Assembly (NCBI GenBank): GCA_907165065.1
Contig: OU015532.1
Location: forward strand, 31,686,339 to 31,750,338
DNA length: 64,000 nt
Source of the DNA: Caprimulgus europaeus
Taxonomy: Eukaryota; Chordata; Aves; Caprimulgiformes; Caprimulgidae
Direction of reading: 5' to 3'
The position numbers were made by a program, and so were the translations under genes. Of this stretch, positions 51,601 through 61,730 are shown one piece after another. Position 1 is the first letter of the stretch. Every line of letters begins with the position of its first letter. The notes under the pieces were generated by a model. It was given only the letters and a program-made list of their open reading frames with translations. It had not been told where the DNA came from and did not search any database.

Positions 51601-52439
51601 TACTATTTCCTGCTCTGGCTGATGCTGAACTCAGCATTACTGCATATGAGCACTTAGTTCCATGATATATTTCATCCATTTCTAGAAAATAACTGTAAAT
51701 GCAAGAAGAGCCGTAAAATACTGCTGTGTTCTGTTAAACCACTACTCCATCCCATTGCAGAGATGGCATTTCACTGGTGGCTTAAGTGATTCTGAAATAC
51801 TGATTGAGTAGATATTGTTCTTAAAGTGTTTTTTGAACACCTTTGGAGTACTTTGTGAGGTAATACATATAAATATAAGCTAATCTATTGCTGTTAGTCT
51901 CAGAGAAAAGGCTACATTATGCATAATTTCTGCAGTAGGATACAGATTTTCAATTTTTAAGTTTCTTGGACAATTTTAGTGTATGAAAGGCAGAGAAAAT
52001 TTACAATAGTAATCAGTGAATATCTAAAATGCAGCAAAATATCTCACGTCTTGATCAGAAAGCATAAGCTCTAAATTTAACAAATCTTTCATTAAAGTTA
52101 GTCAGACATCTTAGTACAAACAATAAACAAAACCTGATTACCAGAAGGCCATGTCGTAATGCAGTCAAAGGGAATTTTGTCAAGTAAGATTTATGCAAGT
52201 GTTAAATTGGCCTGTGTGCTGCACATTTGGCTCTGCCTCTCATTTCTCATTTGCACGTTCTTGTATTACATTGATCATTGTAGTCGGTTTTCATACAAGC
52301 TATTTATAAACTGATGAGAACTGGTTGGTTTTTTTTTTAATCTAAAATTATGATCTGGTTAAAAAAATGCAAAATAGATTTAATGTTTTGTCTTTTGAAA
52401 ACTTTTAAAAATATATGCTATTGAAAATCATTTTTAAGC
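45621..52439. other. Long unique noncoding stretch
   Basis: About 6.8 kb. No transposon is recognised. The largest open frames (136, 117 and 91 codons) overlap on opposite strands and match nothing known to me. There is a short AGT/AGC triplet run at 50111-50138. The GC-richer part at 47.3-48.3 kb shows no exon structure that I can defend. Confidence 0.45.
50111..50138. repeat. Imperfect (AGT)n triplet run
   Basis: About eight AGT/AGC units followed by attaatac. Confidence 0.75.
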
Positions 52440-52760
52440 TCACATCACAGCTACTTTAAACATGCCTTATTGGGCTACCTGCAAAGTTTACGCCAATTTA
52501 CCCATGCTGTTTTCTTCTGAAATAAATGTGTAAGAGATAGTAATAAACTTATTTTTCCTTTGCATTTATTAGAGCTGCTATATATTTCAAACCAGTTCCA
52601 AGATAATGGCTTCTTGCATTGCAAAAATGCTTAAGCATTTAGTGGGGTGGGAAGGGAAGGAGGTTGCTGCAAAAGGATTAAATTTCTATGGTGGCTAAAT
52701 GAATTAAGATCAATGATTAATGATGCTGGTTAGTCATACCAATTTGTACAACACTTTGAG
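52440..52760. promoter_or_regulatory. Candidate conserved regulatory island
   Basis: Non-repetitive sequence with a tight homeodomain-type cluster at its right end (aaatgaattaagatcaatga followed by ttaatgatg, 52697-52725) and a poly-purine block gggtgggaagggaaggagg in the middle. Inference only, since no cross-species comparison is possible here. Confidence 0.25.
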
Positions 52761-53657
52761 AGATCAGGATGTAGATATATACTTAAGGATTTAAAGAAAA
52801 AAAAGGTATTGGGTTTGCACACATGGAGAGATCACTTCTATTAAAACTCAACCTTTTATTGGGTTCTAGAAAGAACTGGTTGAATCCATCAGTTTTCTGT
52901 AAACAATTTGCAAGCACCAAACTAGAAATAAGAAAAAAAAATATTTTTATACTCTTACTATTGCAAGTAAAACTATCTTGTAACAGACCATTTTATATTC
53001 ATAGAAATGTAACAATTATATTACTATAACAAAAAAACTATAATTTAATGTATGAAAATTTAATAACATCACAGTGAATAGAACTCCACACTGCATACAA
53101 AACCAGCAGTTTTTAATTGAATACAGTTCCTATTTCTGGTTTTCTTGTTGCTCATAAATCTTTTGAGGAAGGTTTCAGCATATGAAAATGTTTTTGACAC
53201 TTATTTGAAGATCCATCCCAAAATATAATATAGCTTCTTTAAACATGGAAATGTAACAGTAGCCGAAGACCACCAGATAGCTACTGAATGGTGAGAAGAG
53301 CTTAAGTAGCACAAATGTGTTTCTACATTATCTGAAAACTAAATAATACAAATAAAAATGCACCTTTTTCCTTAAAATACAGCATTGTGGTTCTTTATTG
53401 ATTGTAAGTATTAAAACACTGAGCAGATATGTGAGACTGAAACACATGAGGAGACAGAAATCTAATAGAAAATTAAAATGTGAGCGATTTAAGCTGTATT
53501 TCGTACTAAGCATACTGTAAACTGAGTTTATTAATAAGTCAGAAGCGCCTTTGCAATCTGAGGGAATTTATTGTTATAACAAACATATCTGTGTATAACA
53601 GGTTAATACAAATTAATGTATTTATATGGATTTGGTTTATATAAATTTATTCTAACA

Positions 53658-53675
53658 AATATATATATATATATT
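53658..53675. repeat. (AT)9 microsatellite
   Basis: A short uninterrupted AT run. Confidence 0.85.
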
Positions 53676-54516
53676 TATCAGAACTGAAAGTGGGGCTGCA
53701 AAATGTACATCCATACATAAAAGTTCAGGCTTTCCATATTTCTTACACAGAAAACAGAACAAGTAGCAAAAGTATGTTGTTTTTTTTTTTTCCCCAAAGA
53801 AAGGAGATTTTTGAAAAACTCCATTTAATGAATGCTCACCCAGATTTTTTGGTCTGTCAGTAGTCTGCCTGGAAAGCTCTTTGTCCCTGTAGCCAAAAGA
53901 TTTACCCATGCCAAAAGCTTCTGACATGGTGGTGAGGTGGGTTGGAAGCTGCTGCTTGCACAATAATAACGAAAAGAATCAAGGAAGCTGTCATTGTCTC
54001 CTTCTGCTATGGAAAGACATTTGTTTAATTTGATTTACAAATTTTCTGGAGGAAAATTTGTTTTTGTAAGATAGGTTATTTTCTGTCTGAAAGATATCTG
54101 TCCAATTTTATTGTATAAATAAATCTCTGGTAAGTAAGCATATTTTGACTGTTCCAGAGAATTATTGACTCCTGTAGCTTTTGGTGTAAAGGCAACAAAA
54201 TTAGGCCTGAAATTAATAGCAAATATTTAGAGAGCCCTCCTAGATTTTTTTGGTCCTCAGATTCCCAAATGCTGGTAGTTCTATAGTCACCTACTTAAGC
54301 ACTCAAAGGGACTACTATAAGAGGAAAACACCGACTATTTTTTCTATGTGAGGAGTAGCTTGGGAATATGATCCTTCATTTTACATGGGTAAGAATGTGG
54401 AAAATCTTACCTGTTCTCTTCAGGGAACTCTTTGCTTCAAAAAGGAAATTTCTATGCTTGAAACCATCTCTTAATTCAATATATTTTTTTTTTCCTAAGT
54501 ATCTTCTATGTTGCTT

Positions 54517-54582
54517 TTTGTGGTTTGGGTTTTTATTTTTATTTTTGTTGGGTTTTGGGTTTGTTTTTGCTTTTTTTTAGGG
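54517..54582. repeat. T/G-rich low-complexity tract
   Basis: Runs of T with GGG and GG breaks (gtggtttgggtttttatttt and similar), causing a spurious phenylalanine/leucine-rich open frame. Confidence 0.83.
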
Positions 54583-56184
54583 AAGGAACTGAGCAATCCC
54601 AAACAAAAAATCTAGAGTTGCACTAACAGTCTAATATCTCATCTGAAATAATTTGGTTTACTTGTGTGACCATACCATTCTGTGGCTGCAGGTGGCTAGC
54701 TGGAAAAGACACAATGCAGCTTGTGTACTCTGTAGATTCAAGATACATCCTGGGAGGTCTTTGTGTCTTGCCATGAAATTCAGCTTGTAACAAAGACTGA
54801 AGCATGAGATTCTAAACTATGGTTCCCTGAAGGTCACATAAAAGCATTTCTGAATGTTCATAGTTTGGCTGAAAATTAAAATTTTTCATCAGGAAATGTT
54901 TCAGGCTTTAATTTCCTGCCAGAAAAATATATATTCTTCAAGACAGGAGGAAAAAAATGGACAAGATTTGTTTTATTTAAAAAATAAGAAGAATTAGATG
55001 CTTTAATTTTATGTCATTCTAGTATTACCGTCCCCTGAAGAAATAATCTGTTATCTGCTTAATGAATCTTTCTGTGCACTTTATACCAAAAATATGGCAA
55101 AGTATTATATTTAAGAACTTTATACAAAAGGAAACAGAAGGATGCTTACAGTCCTTAATAGAAAGTGAAACAGAAGGATGAAACAGTTGTTCTACAGAGC
55201 TAAACCAGAGCAAATTCTACCGCTGCATTGCTGGAGCTCTTTAAGTAAAGGCCAATGTTTGGAAAGGAGTTTTTGTGGTAGGCACTACACAAATATTCAG
55301 TCCTTTCCCAAAATGCTTACAATCAAGGTAGAAAACAATTTGTCATGACCTCAATGAGGAGTATTTTCTGCCACACACAGTAGTAATTTCTGAAATTTTG
55401 AGCAATGATGGCAAGATTTTGGTCCCTGAAAAGAAATGGTAATACACTAGGCTGCTTTTAAAAAACAAGAAGCACTATTAAGTTATGCAACATTAAACAT
55501 AGACACATGCTCTGTGCCAAATGCACATCCCTGTTTAAAGGTGATAAAGACAAATCTAACTGCTGGAGAGGGTGTCCTGCAACTAGCACCAGTAAGAAAA
55601 TATGATGACTTGTAAATTTAAAAAGAAATTTGAGATTTTTTTTCACTGAATGTTTGTCCTTAAATAGGTTTTGTTAAACAGTTCTTGAGTTGTTGGAGAG
55701 ACATCTGAAACAATTTAGGACCTGTCCCTGTTTAATAGGTACAGGAAAAAACATTGTCATCTTTGTTCAGGTTACTCTGGATTCCGTGCAGATTGAGAAC
55801 AGTTGTACCGTTCTTTCTCACTCTGAATTTTTAATACACTAAGGAAAATATTTGGATTAAAAATATGACATTTAGTTTCCTCAGTATTTTGATTTGTACC
55901 TTGTGTTATTAGCTACTAACAAAAAAGGAGTGTTCCCATTATTTTGCTGTCTGTTTTAAGCCTTGATTTGCCTTTCATCTTAGATTTATTCAACTTTTCT
56001 TTCCTTTCATGTGTTACATGTGGCTGGACATACAGAACTTTCATCAAGATCCACTTTTTTGCCTGGGTATAAAAATCTCTCTCTGAAAAGTTAGTAAAGT
56101 TATTGCTGGAGAAGCAAGTCTGGGCAAGAGTCTGGGCATACATTTCCCGCTGGGAGAATCAATATTGTATTTTTAGCATGGCCC

Positions 56185-56226
56185 TTGATTTGTGTAGACA
56201 TTAAAATTTGATTTGTGTAGACATTA
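56185..56226. repeat. 19-bp exact direct repeat, 4-bp spacer
   Basis: ttgatttgtgtagacatta occurs at 56185-56203 and again at 56208-56226, separated by aaat. It is therefore a near two-copy 23-bp tandem. It lies 40 bp left of a CR1 copy. Confidence 0.93.
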
Positions 56227-56265
56227 TCGCAAATTACACTTAGGAAAAAACTAAGCCTAAACATG

Positions 56266-56470
56266 TCACAGAATCACAGACTAGATGAGGTTGGAAGGGA
56301 TCTTTGGAGGTCTTCTGATCCAACTCCACTGCTCAAACAAGACCACCTAGATCCAGTTATCCAGGCCTGTGTCCAGACAGCTTTTTAACATCTCCTTCCT
56401 AGGTGCAGGACTTCAAATTTCTTCTTTTTGAACTTCATGAGATTCCTGTCTGCTCTGTTGTCCTACAGGC
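56266..56470 (-). mobile_element. CR1 LINE with an internal deletion
   Basis: 56266-56395 is a CR1 3' tip (tcacagaatcacagac, ggttggaagggatctttgga, then a divergent end of ORF2). At about 56398 it jumps to caggacttcaaatttcttct with gaacttcatgagattcctgt, which in other CR1 copies lies several hundred bases further 5' inside the reverse-transcriptase thumb. The middle is therefore missing. An internal deletion after insertion is the simplest reading; template switching at insertion or two separate fragments are alternatives. Confidence 0.82.
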
Positions 56471-56956
56471 AGCACGTAAGAGAATTGCCTTTTGCTTAAG
56501 AAAGCTGTAATCATGGCAGCTCTATAGTCTGAATACCTATGATTATTCACAAGACATGAAAGGAACATGCACAAATTTACCCTACAACCACAGAGGCACT
56601 AGGGGCTTTTGAAAGAAAGGTAGAGAGCTCTATGGAACACATATTGTGATATCTATTGTCATTCTGAGTACAAGGGAATTAAAAGCCCATCAAATCAATT
56701 ATTCTTCAGGTCCATCAAGTTTTATCTCCCTTTACAGAGAAAAAACTTTAATACTGCAATTAATATAATGAATATAATGCCTTCATGTCTATGACTCTCA
56801 AGTATAGGAGGTGGCTTGACAACATTTCAGTGTTCTCATAATGAGCTAATATACAGAATCTGGTTATTGTTTCTTTTTCATCTTCGCTCAGTCCTACGCT
56901 GTTTGCACAGGGGAGAATGAGAAATTCCTGATGGATTCCGAGTTTATGAGAACTGG

Positions 56957-57010
56957 GTTGTTTTTTTTTTTCTTGTTGTGCTTTGGGTTTTTTTTTGTTT
57001 TGTTTTTTAA
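56957..57010. repeat. T/G-rich low-complexity tract
   Basis: Long T runs separated by cttg, gtgctttggg and g. Confidence 0.8.
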
Positions 57011-58740
57011 CGCTTAAGAATTTATTAGAAGTCTACTCTAAGCTGTTTCACATACAAGTCCCCTAATGACCACTTGATTCTAGAAAGATCTTAGAAGAAT
57101 GTTTCTGAAAATTTTCTAAAAAGTTTTCTAAAATTATTTGTTTCCTTGTAAATGAAAATTCAGCTCAAACTTTTTTTTATGGATTTGATTTCTTACTTCA
57201 TTAGGCTATCTTTAAAGCCCACTAACAAATAGTACCTAAAACTCAGTATAATACTGAAGACAAACTCCCGTGTCCCTTTCTCAGCTTTAGGAGTAGATTT
57301 AATGAGAATTTTCTAAAATAAATTTTGCATATGGACTGTAAAATTTGGTCCAAGGGTCTTAAAATTCCTTTGCTGGGCTAAAAATTTCCTGCTATGAGGG
57401 TGAAATCTGTTGAGTAAAAATATTCTTCCTCACAAAAGGAAACAGCACTTACAAGTTCCAGGGAAATACACTAAATACCACTCCTAGAAATTTACAAATA
57501 CACATATACACACACCCCCAAAAGCAGACAATTACAGAATCCTTTGTTGAAAGATCTTAAATTATAAAAAAATATAACATAAAAATATTAAAATTAATGT
57601 GAATTGTGCATTCTTAAGTAGACTACCTTGGGTGTATAGATGATGATGCCATTTTAATTACATAACTACATGTAATTTTGTCCCTGTTTTGCCCCATTTT
57701 TTTAAGATAGATGCAAAACAATTTTGTTATTTTATCTCACTCTTAAACCAGGTGAATTACTGTTGTTGAAGAAGGCCCTCAAGAACTCCACCTGAGACAG
57801 AATCAGATATTGCTCCAAATAGTAAGCATTTGATAAAGTGACAAGCCATTGAAACCATAAGAAATATTGAACGTCTTTTGGTAATAACATAGGACTGCAT
57901 TTTGATATCTAGTCCTTACTTGTGGAAAAGTGGGTGGTGTCCTGACCTTAGACTGTCCTTTCTTCCAGTACAGTTAGGCAGGGAGAAGAGGCAAGAGGAC
58001 ATACCCTTGCTTTGATGCAGTCATTGTTTTAAGAAACACAGCTAGTATAGAATGGTGGTGTAATTTGTTGTGGATATAAGTGAAAAGAGGCTCATAGGAG
58101 AGAGCTCTACTCCTGGACTACTGTGGTTTATGTGTTACTTCTTTTTCTGACCTGTGTTTGAAAGTACAAATTGGTACACTGAGTGTAGAATATCTGAAGA
58201 AAATGTTTGCTAAGAGGTCTGAATTGATGGACAGTTTTATTGCACATGTAAGAACCATCTTGAGTTTCCAGCTACAAAAATTTGAATTCAACTCTTGGGG
58301 AGACTGAACAGTATATTTAAAAATATAATTTGCACAACCTAGAAATATGTACGGCATATATAATACTGTGTCTGATCTAAGAAAATCTGTTCCTTTGTGA
58401 CAGAAGCATACTGTTGCATTCAATCATACTTGAACCTGAAGATCTAGGACAGCATTAACAGAAAAAAGCAAAAGAGAAACATGACACGAGGTTAATTTTG
58501 ACAGCTTAAAACCATGGTATCTGAAAAACCAATGGTATCATATGATTTCTCGGAACATACAATGGATTATAGGAGAATACAGCCTGCAGGCACTCTGTTT
58601 GGATATATGCCCAAGACAGACAACAGCATATGCTCAAGCACAGGGGCATCAGGGTAATGGAATATAAAATAGCTGTGTTTATCATGAGATGTGGGAAGGC
58701 AGCTAGGGGCCTGTAATCCCTAGAGGTGTTTCTAGAGGCT

Positions 58741-58773
58741 GGTGTTTGATACTAGGTGTTTGGTACTAGGTGT
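58741..58773. repeat. 14-bp tandem repeat, about 2.4 units
   Basis: ggtgtttgatacta, ggtgtttggtacta, then a partial ggtgt. The two full units differ at one base. Confidence 0.88.
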
Positions 58774-60379
58774 CCGTATGTCATTTTAATATGGAATGGA
58801 ATATACAGTACAGCAAGAACAGGAGTGTTGGATCACCTTCAAGCACCAAGCACTCCTGTCACCAGTAAACAATGAAAAATGTTAAGGAACAATAAATCTT
58901 CATGAAGAATCAGCAAAAAAAGACTTTGGACCAGTGATCGTGTAATTGTGGCACATTCAAGGAAATGCTCAGTGTTTAATGGCCCTCAAACATCTACATC
59001 CACTTGTGCATTGTATTTGTTGATGTTAGTTGTCTAATTGTGTCGGATGGAAAAACTACTTTTTTTTTTTAAGACATGCTCAAGAATCTTCCACTTACCT
59101 CTTTTTTTTTTTTTAAATTTCTTTTTCTAGGTGTATATCTTTTTTTCAGCAGAAACATGAAAACGTCCATAAGAGAGAAATATTGATTGATTTTCTTTTC
59201 ATTTTTTAGATTCTTACAGAACAGTAATTTAACCAAACAGCATATCTGGTCTCTCCCTCTTGCACTCAAACACACAAAAGCCAGGGTTGAGTAAGCAATG
59301 CATTTGTATGCTCAAAAGGACAAATTCACAAAAGGAGTCAGATAGCACCTACAGCAAAATCCAGTGTTCAAGTTCTGCATTTGGTACAAGGGTAAAACTA
59401 TGTGTCTGAAAAAGGGTTTCTCAATGATCAGTAACCAGAAAAGTGAATCATCTTCAGGACTCTGCTACAATTTTTCACATAAGGAATGTTTCTTAGCTCT
59501 GTCTAAAACTAAATATCTCCACTATGTAAAAATACCTCCTTCTGTTTGAGAGGTGGAAAGAACAACTAGTTGTTTGTCTATGCTTCACTGCACTACTCCT
59601 TAAGTATCCCACTGATTTTGTAGTTCAGAGGAGGAAGCAGCCAGGCATGAATTTGATTTCAGCCATTCAAATGGAGTATAGACTTGGTCCTGAATCTAGG
59701 ATTCTGAACCAAGTTTACAGTACAATGTCCAGGTACCTGCTGTCCACAAGACACTGGTTGTGCAAAGTACCTAAAAGGTCCCTAGTAGAGGATAAAACCT
59801 TATTTTGGGGATGGCAGCCTACACATATGCTTTGAGTAATCCAAATTCAATTACTCAGTGATGTGATACAAATTCACATTTCCCACCTCACCTAAAAAGA
59901 TCTTTAGCTACGGGAACTGCTAAGAAGCTCTGCAGGATGTACCCTTTACCCAATCTGTTAAAGTGCTCTACTTGTGTAGCATAATTAAAAAGACTTGTGA
60001 GCCTGTCTCTCAAGCTGAACAAAACCATAGAGTGCTTATCTGGAATTCTCTTCACAGTACAAAGGTACTGGACTCTGAGCGAGAAGGGTAAAAAGATGCA
60101 TAAAGACCTGTCCTTGCTCTTTACATTTTCCTTGAATATTTCCTATAAAAGATTGCACTATACTTAACTGAAAATAGCTCATTTTTTTTATTACTATTGC
60201 TGATGAATATATTGTTTGCTATGTGCATTCAATGAGTTCAGCAATACAGCAAGCTGAACAGAATTCAGACTCATTTTGAGATGAGTGTTATGAAATTCAA
60301 GATGATGGAAGAAAAAGGTAATATAAAAGTCATCAATTGCCAGGGTGAAAGACATACACTAACAAAAAGAAGTTTTGCT

Positions 60380-60640
60380 TGCCCTGCCACACTGGACCCC
60401 TTTTCTGCTGCTTAGCAACGCGTAAGATGCCACTTATTTTCAGACAGGAAACAGAAACAGCAAGAAAGCTACACACAAAGCTGGTATCACTGCAAGTGTC
60501 CTGCACAACTCATCGGTGCACAGAGTTTTGGCTTATAATTAAGTCATTTGCATTCACATGCAGGCCTGGTTGTGTGGACATCAGTCCAGACTCTGGGAGC
60601 TGTTGTTTCACTGAGTCAAAAGAAATTAGCACATGAAAGC
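60380..60640. promoter_or_regulatory. Candidate enhancer-like element (X-box, POU octamer, homeodomain sites)
   Basis: A 260-bp, more GC-balanced, non-repetitive block. gctgcttagcaac (60407-60419) is one base from the RFX X-box palindrome. ataattaag (about 60535-60543) is a homeodomain-type site, and three bases on is atttgcat (60546-60553), a perfect POU octamer. Close grouping of these sites is suggestive of a neural or ciliary type regulatory element in vertebrates, but function and conservation are not shown. An 85-codon open frame over the same bases has no recognisable domain. Confidence 0.3.
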
Positions 60641-61369
60641 CACATCCGCAATACTTTACTCTGAAGCTCACTCAGGATTTCCTTCCTTTTAACCAGAGCA
60701 AATCTAAACTTAAGATTAAATCTTTAAAGAATTTATTTTATTTCTTGTCATGAATAGACTTGGTGCAAATATAATTTGAGGTTTTATTTACTCACTTTCC
60801 ATTTCTGAATCCCATCTTCCTTAGTGTAGAGCCACATAACTGCAGAATTTTCTCAAACCTCCCCAGCCAATTTTTCTGCCAGTTGGCAATGTGAAGGCAT
60901 TCATCTTTTCAATATCTCTATGCCTTTCCCATTTAATTGCAAACTTTATTCTCATGTGCAACCAGGAATGAAAGGAACGGGCATGCCTGGTGTTAAATAT
61001 TGATTGAATTATATTGAAAAAGACTGCAAGTTGTGTCACTGTCAGATTGGTAATCTGAAATAAAAAGCTCTACTAGAAGTTAGCACTAGACCATAACACA
61101 CCTAAGGCTAATTATCCACATGGCAAATTCTTTTGCTATCAACACACATATGCCAAGTACTGTTTATGGCTTCTCAGCTGCAAAAGTACATTAGTGATTC
61201 TCTACAGTTCCTGACACTTATACAATAACTTGCACTTGATGTGGAGGTCAGTTGTTGACCTCCTTGGTTCTTGCCACCATTGTATTTCTGATATAAATTT
61301 ATTTACATAAGTAAAATAGAAGAAAAAGCCTTAGTGTTTATAAATGTCTGGGGAATTACTGAATTTAGT
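60641..61369. other. Unique noncoding DNA
   Basis: No element or exon is recognised. Confidence 0.45.
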
Positions 61370-61730
61370 CACAATGTCTGGCTTATTCACTGAACAGCTA
61401 CAGCCCCAGCACTAACAGTGGAAATTCCTCTATAGTATCCTGTTAATGTGCTTCAAACCTGACCTGAAAGAACCTTTATTGCTGACAGGATAGTTTAATT
61501 TTCATACCCATTCAATCTTTGGCCTCTGTGCTAAGACTGCCAACAAGGGTGCAAATTAACACCAATTATTCTGATGTTTTATGTACTGGACTGAGAGCAT
61601 CAACTCATTTTACACAGGCCATCACCCAGCTGTCAGATGTTAATGACTTTTGGTTACTTCTGACCTGCTTCAGATTCATCTGAGTAGCTCACAGTTGAAA
61701 GGGTCTCTATTACATTAATAAGAAACTGAT
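61370..61730. promoter_or_regulatory. Candidate conserved noncoding region
   Basis: A repeat-free block with even composition and several TAAT/CAATTA/GTTTAAT cores (for example gcaaattaacaccaattatt near 61551 and gatagtttaattttcatacc near 61490). It resembles vertebrate conserved noncoding DNA by texture only. Confidence 0.22.

Larger units (their letters stand above)
52761..56184. other. Unique AT-rich noncoding DNA
   Basis: Contains a (TA)n run at 53658-53675 and a T/G-rich tract at 54517-54582. No exon or transposon is recognised. Confidence 0.5.
56471..60379. other. Unique AT-rich noncoding DNA
   Basis: Contains a T/G-rich tract at 56957-57010, poly-T runs near 59059 and 59103, and the 14-bp tandem at 58741-58773. 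No exon or transposon is recognised. Confidence 0.5.
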
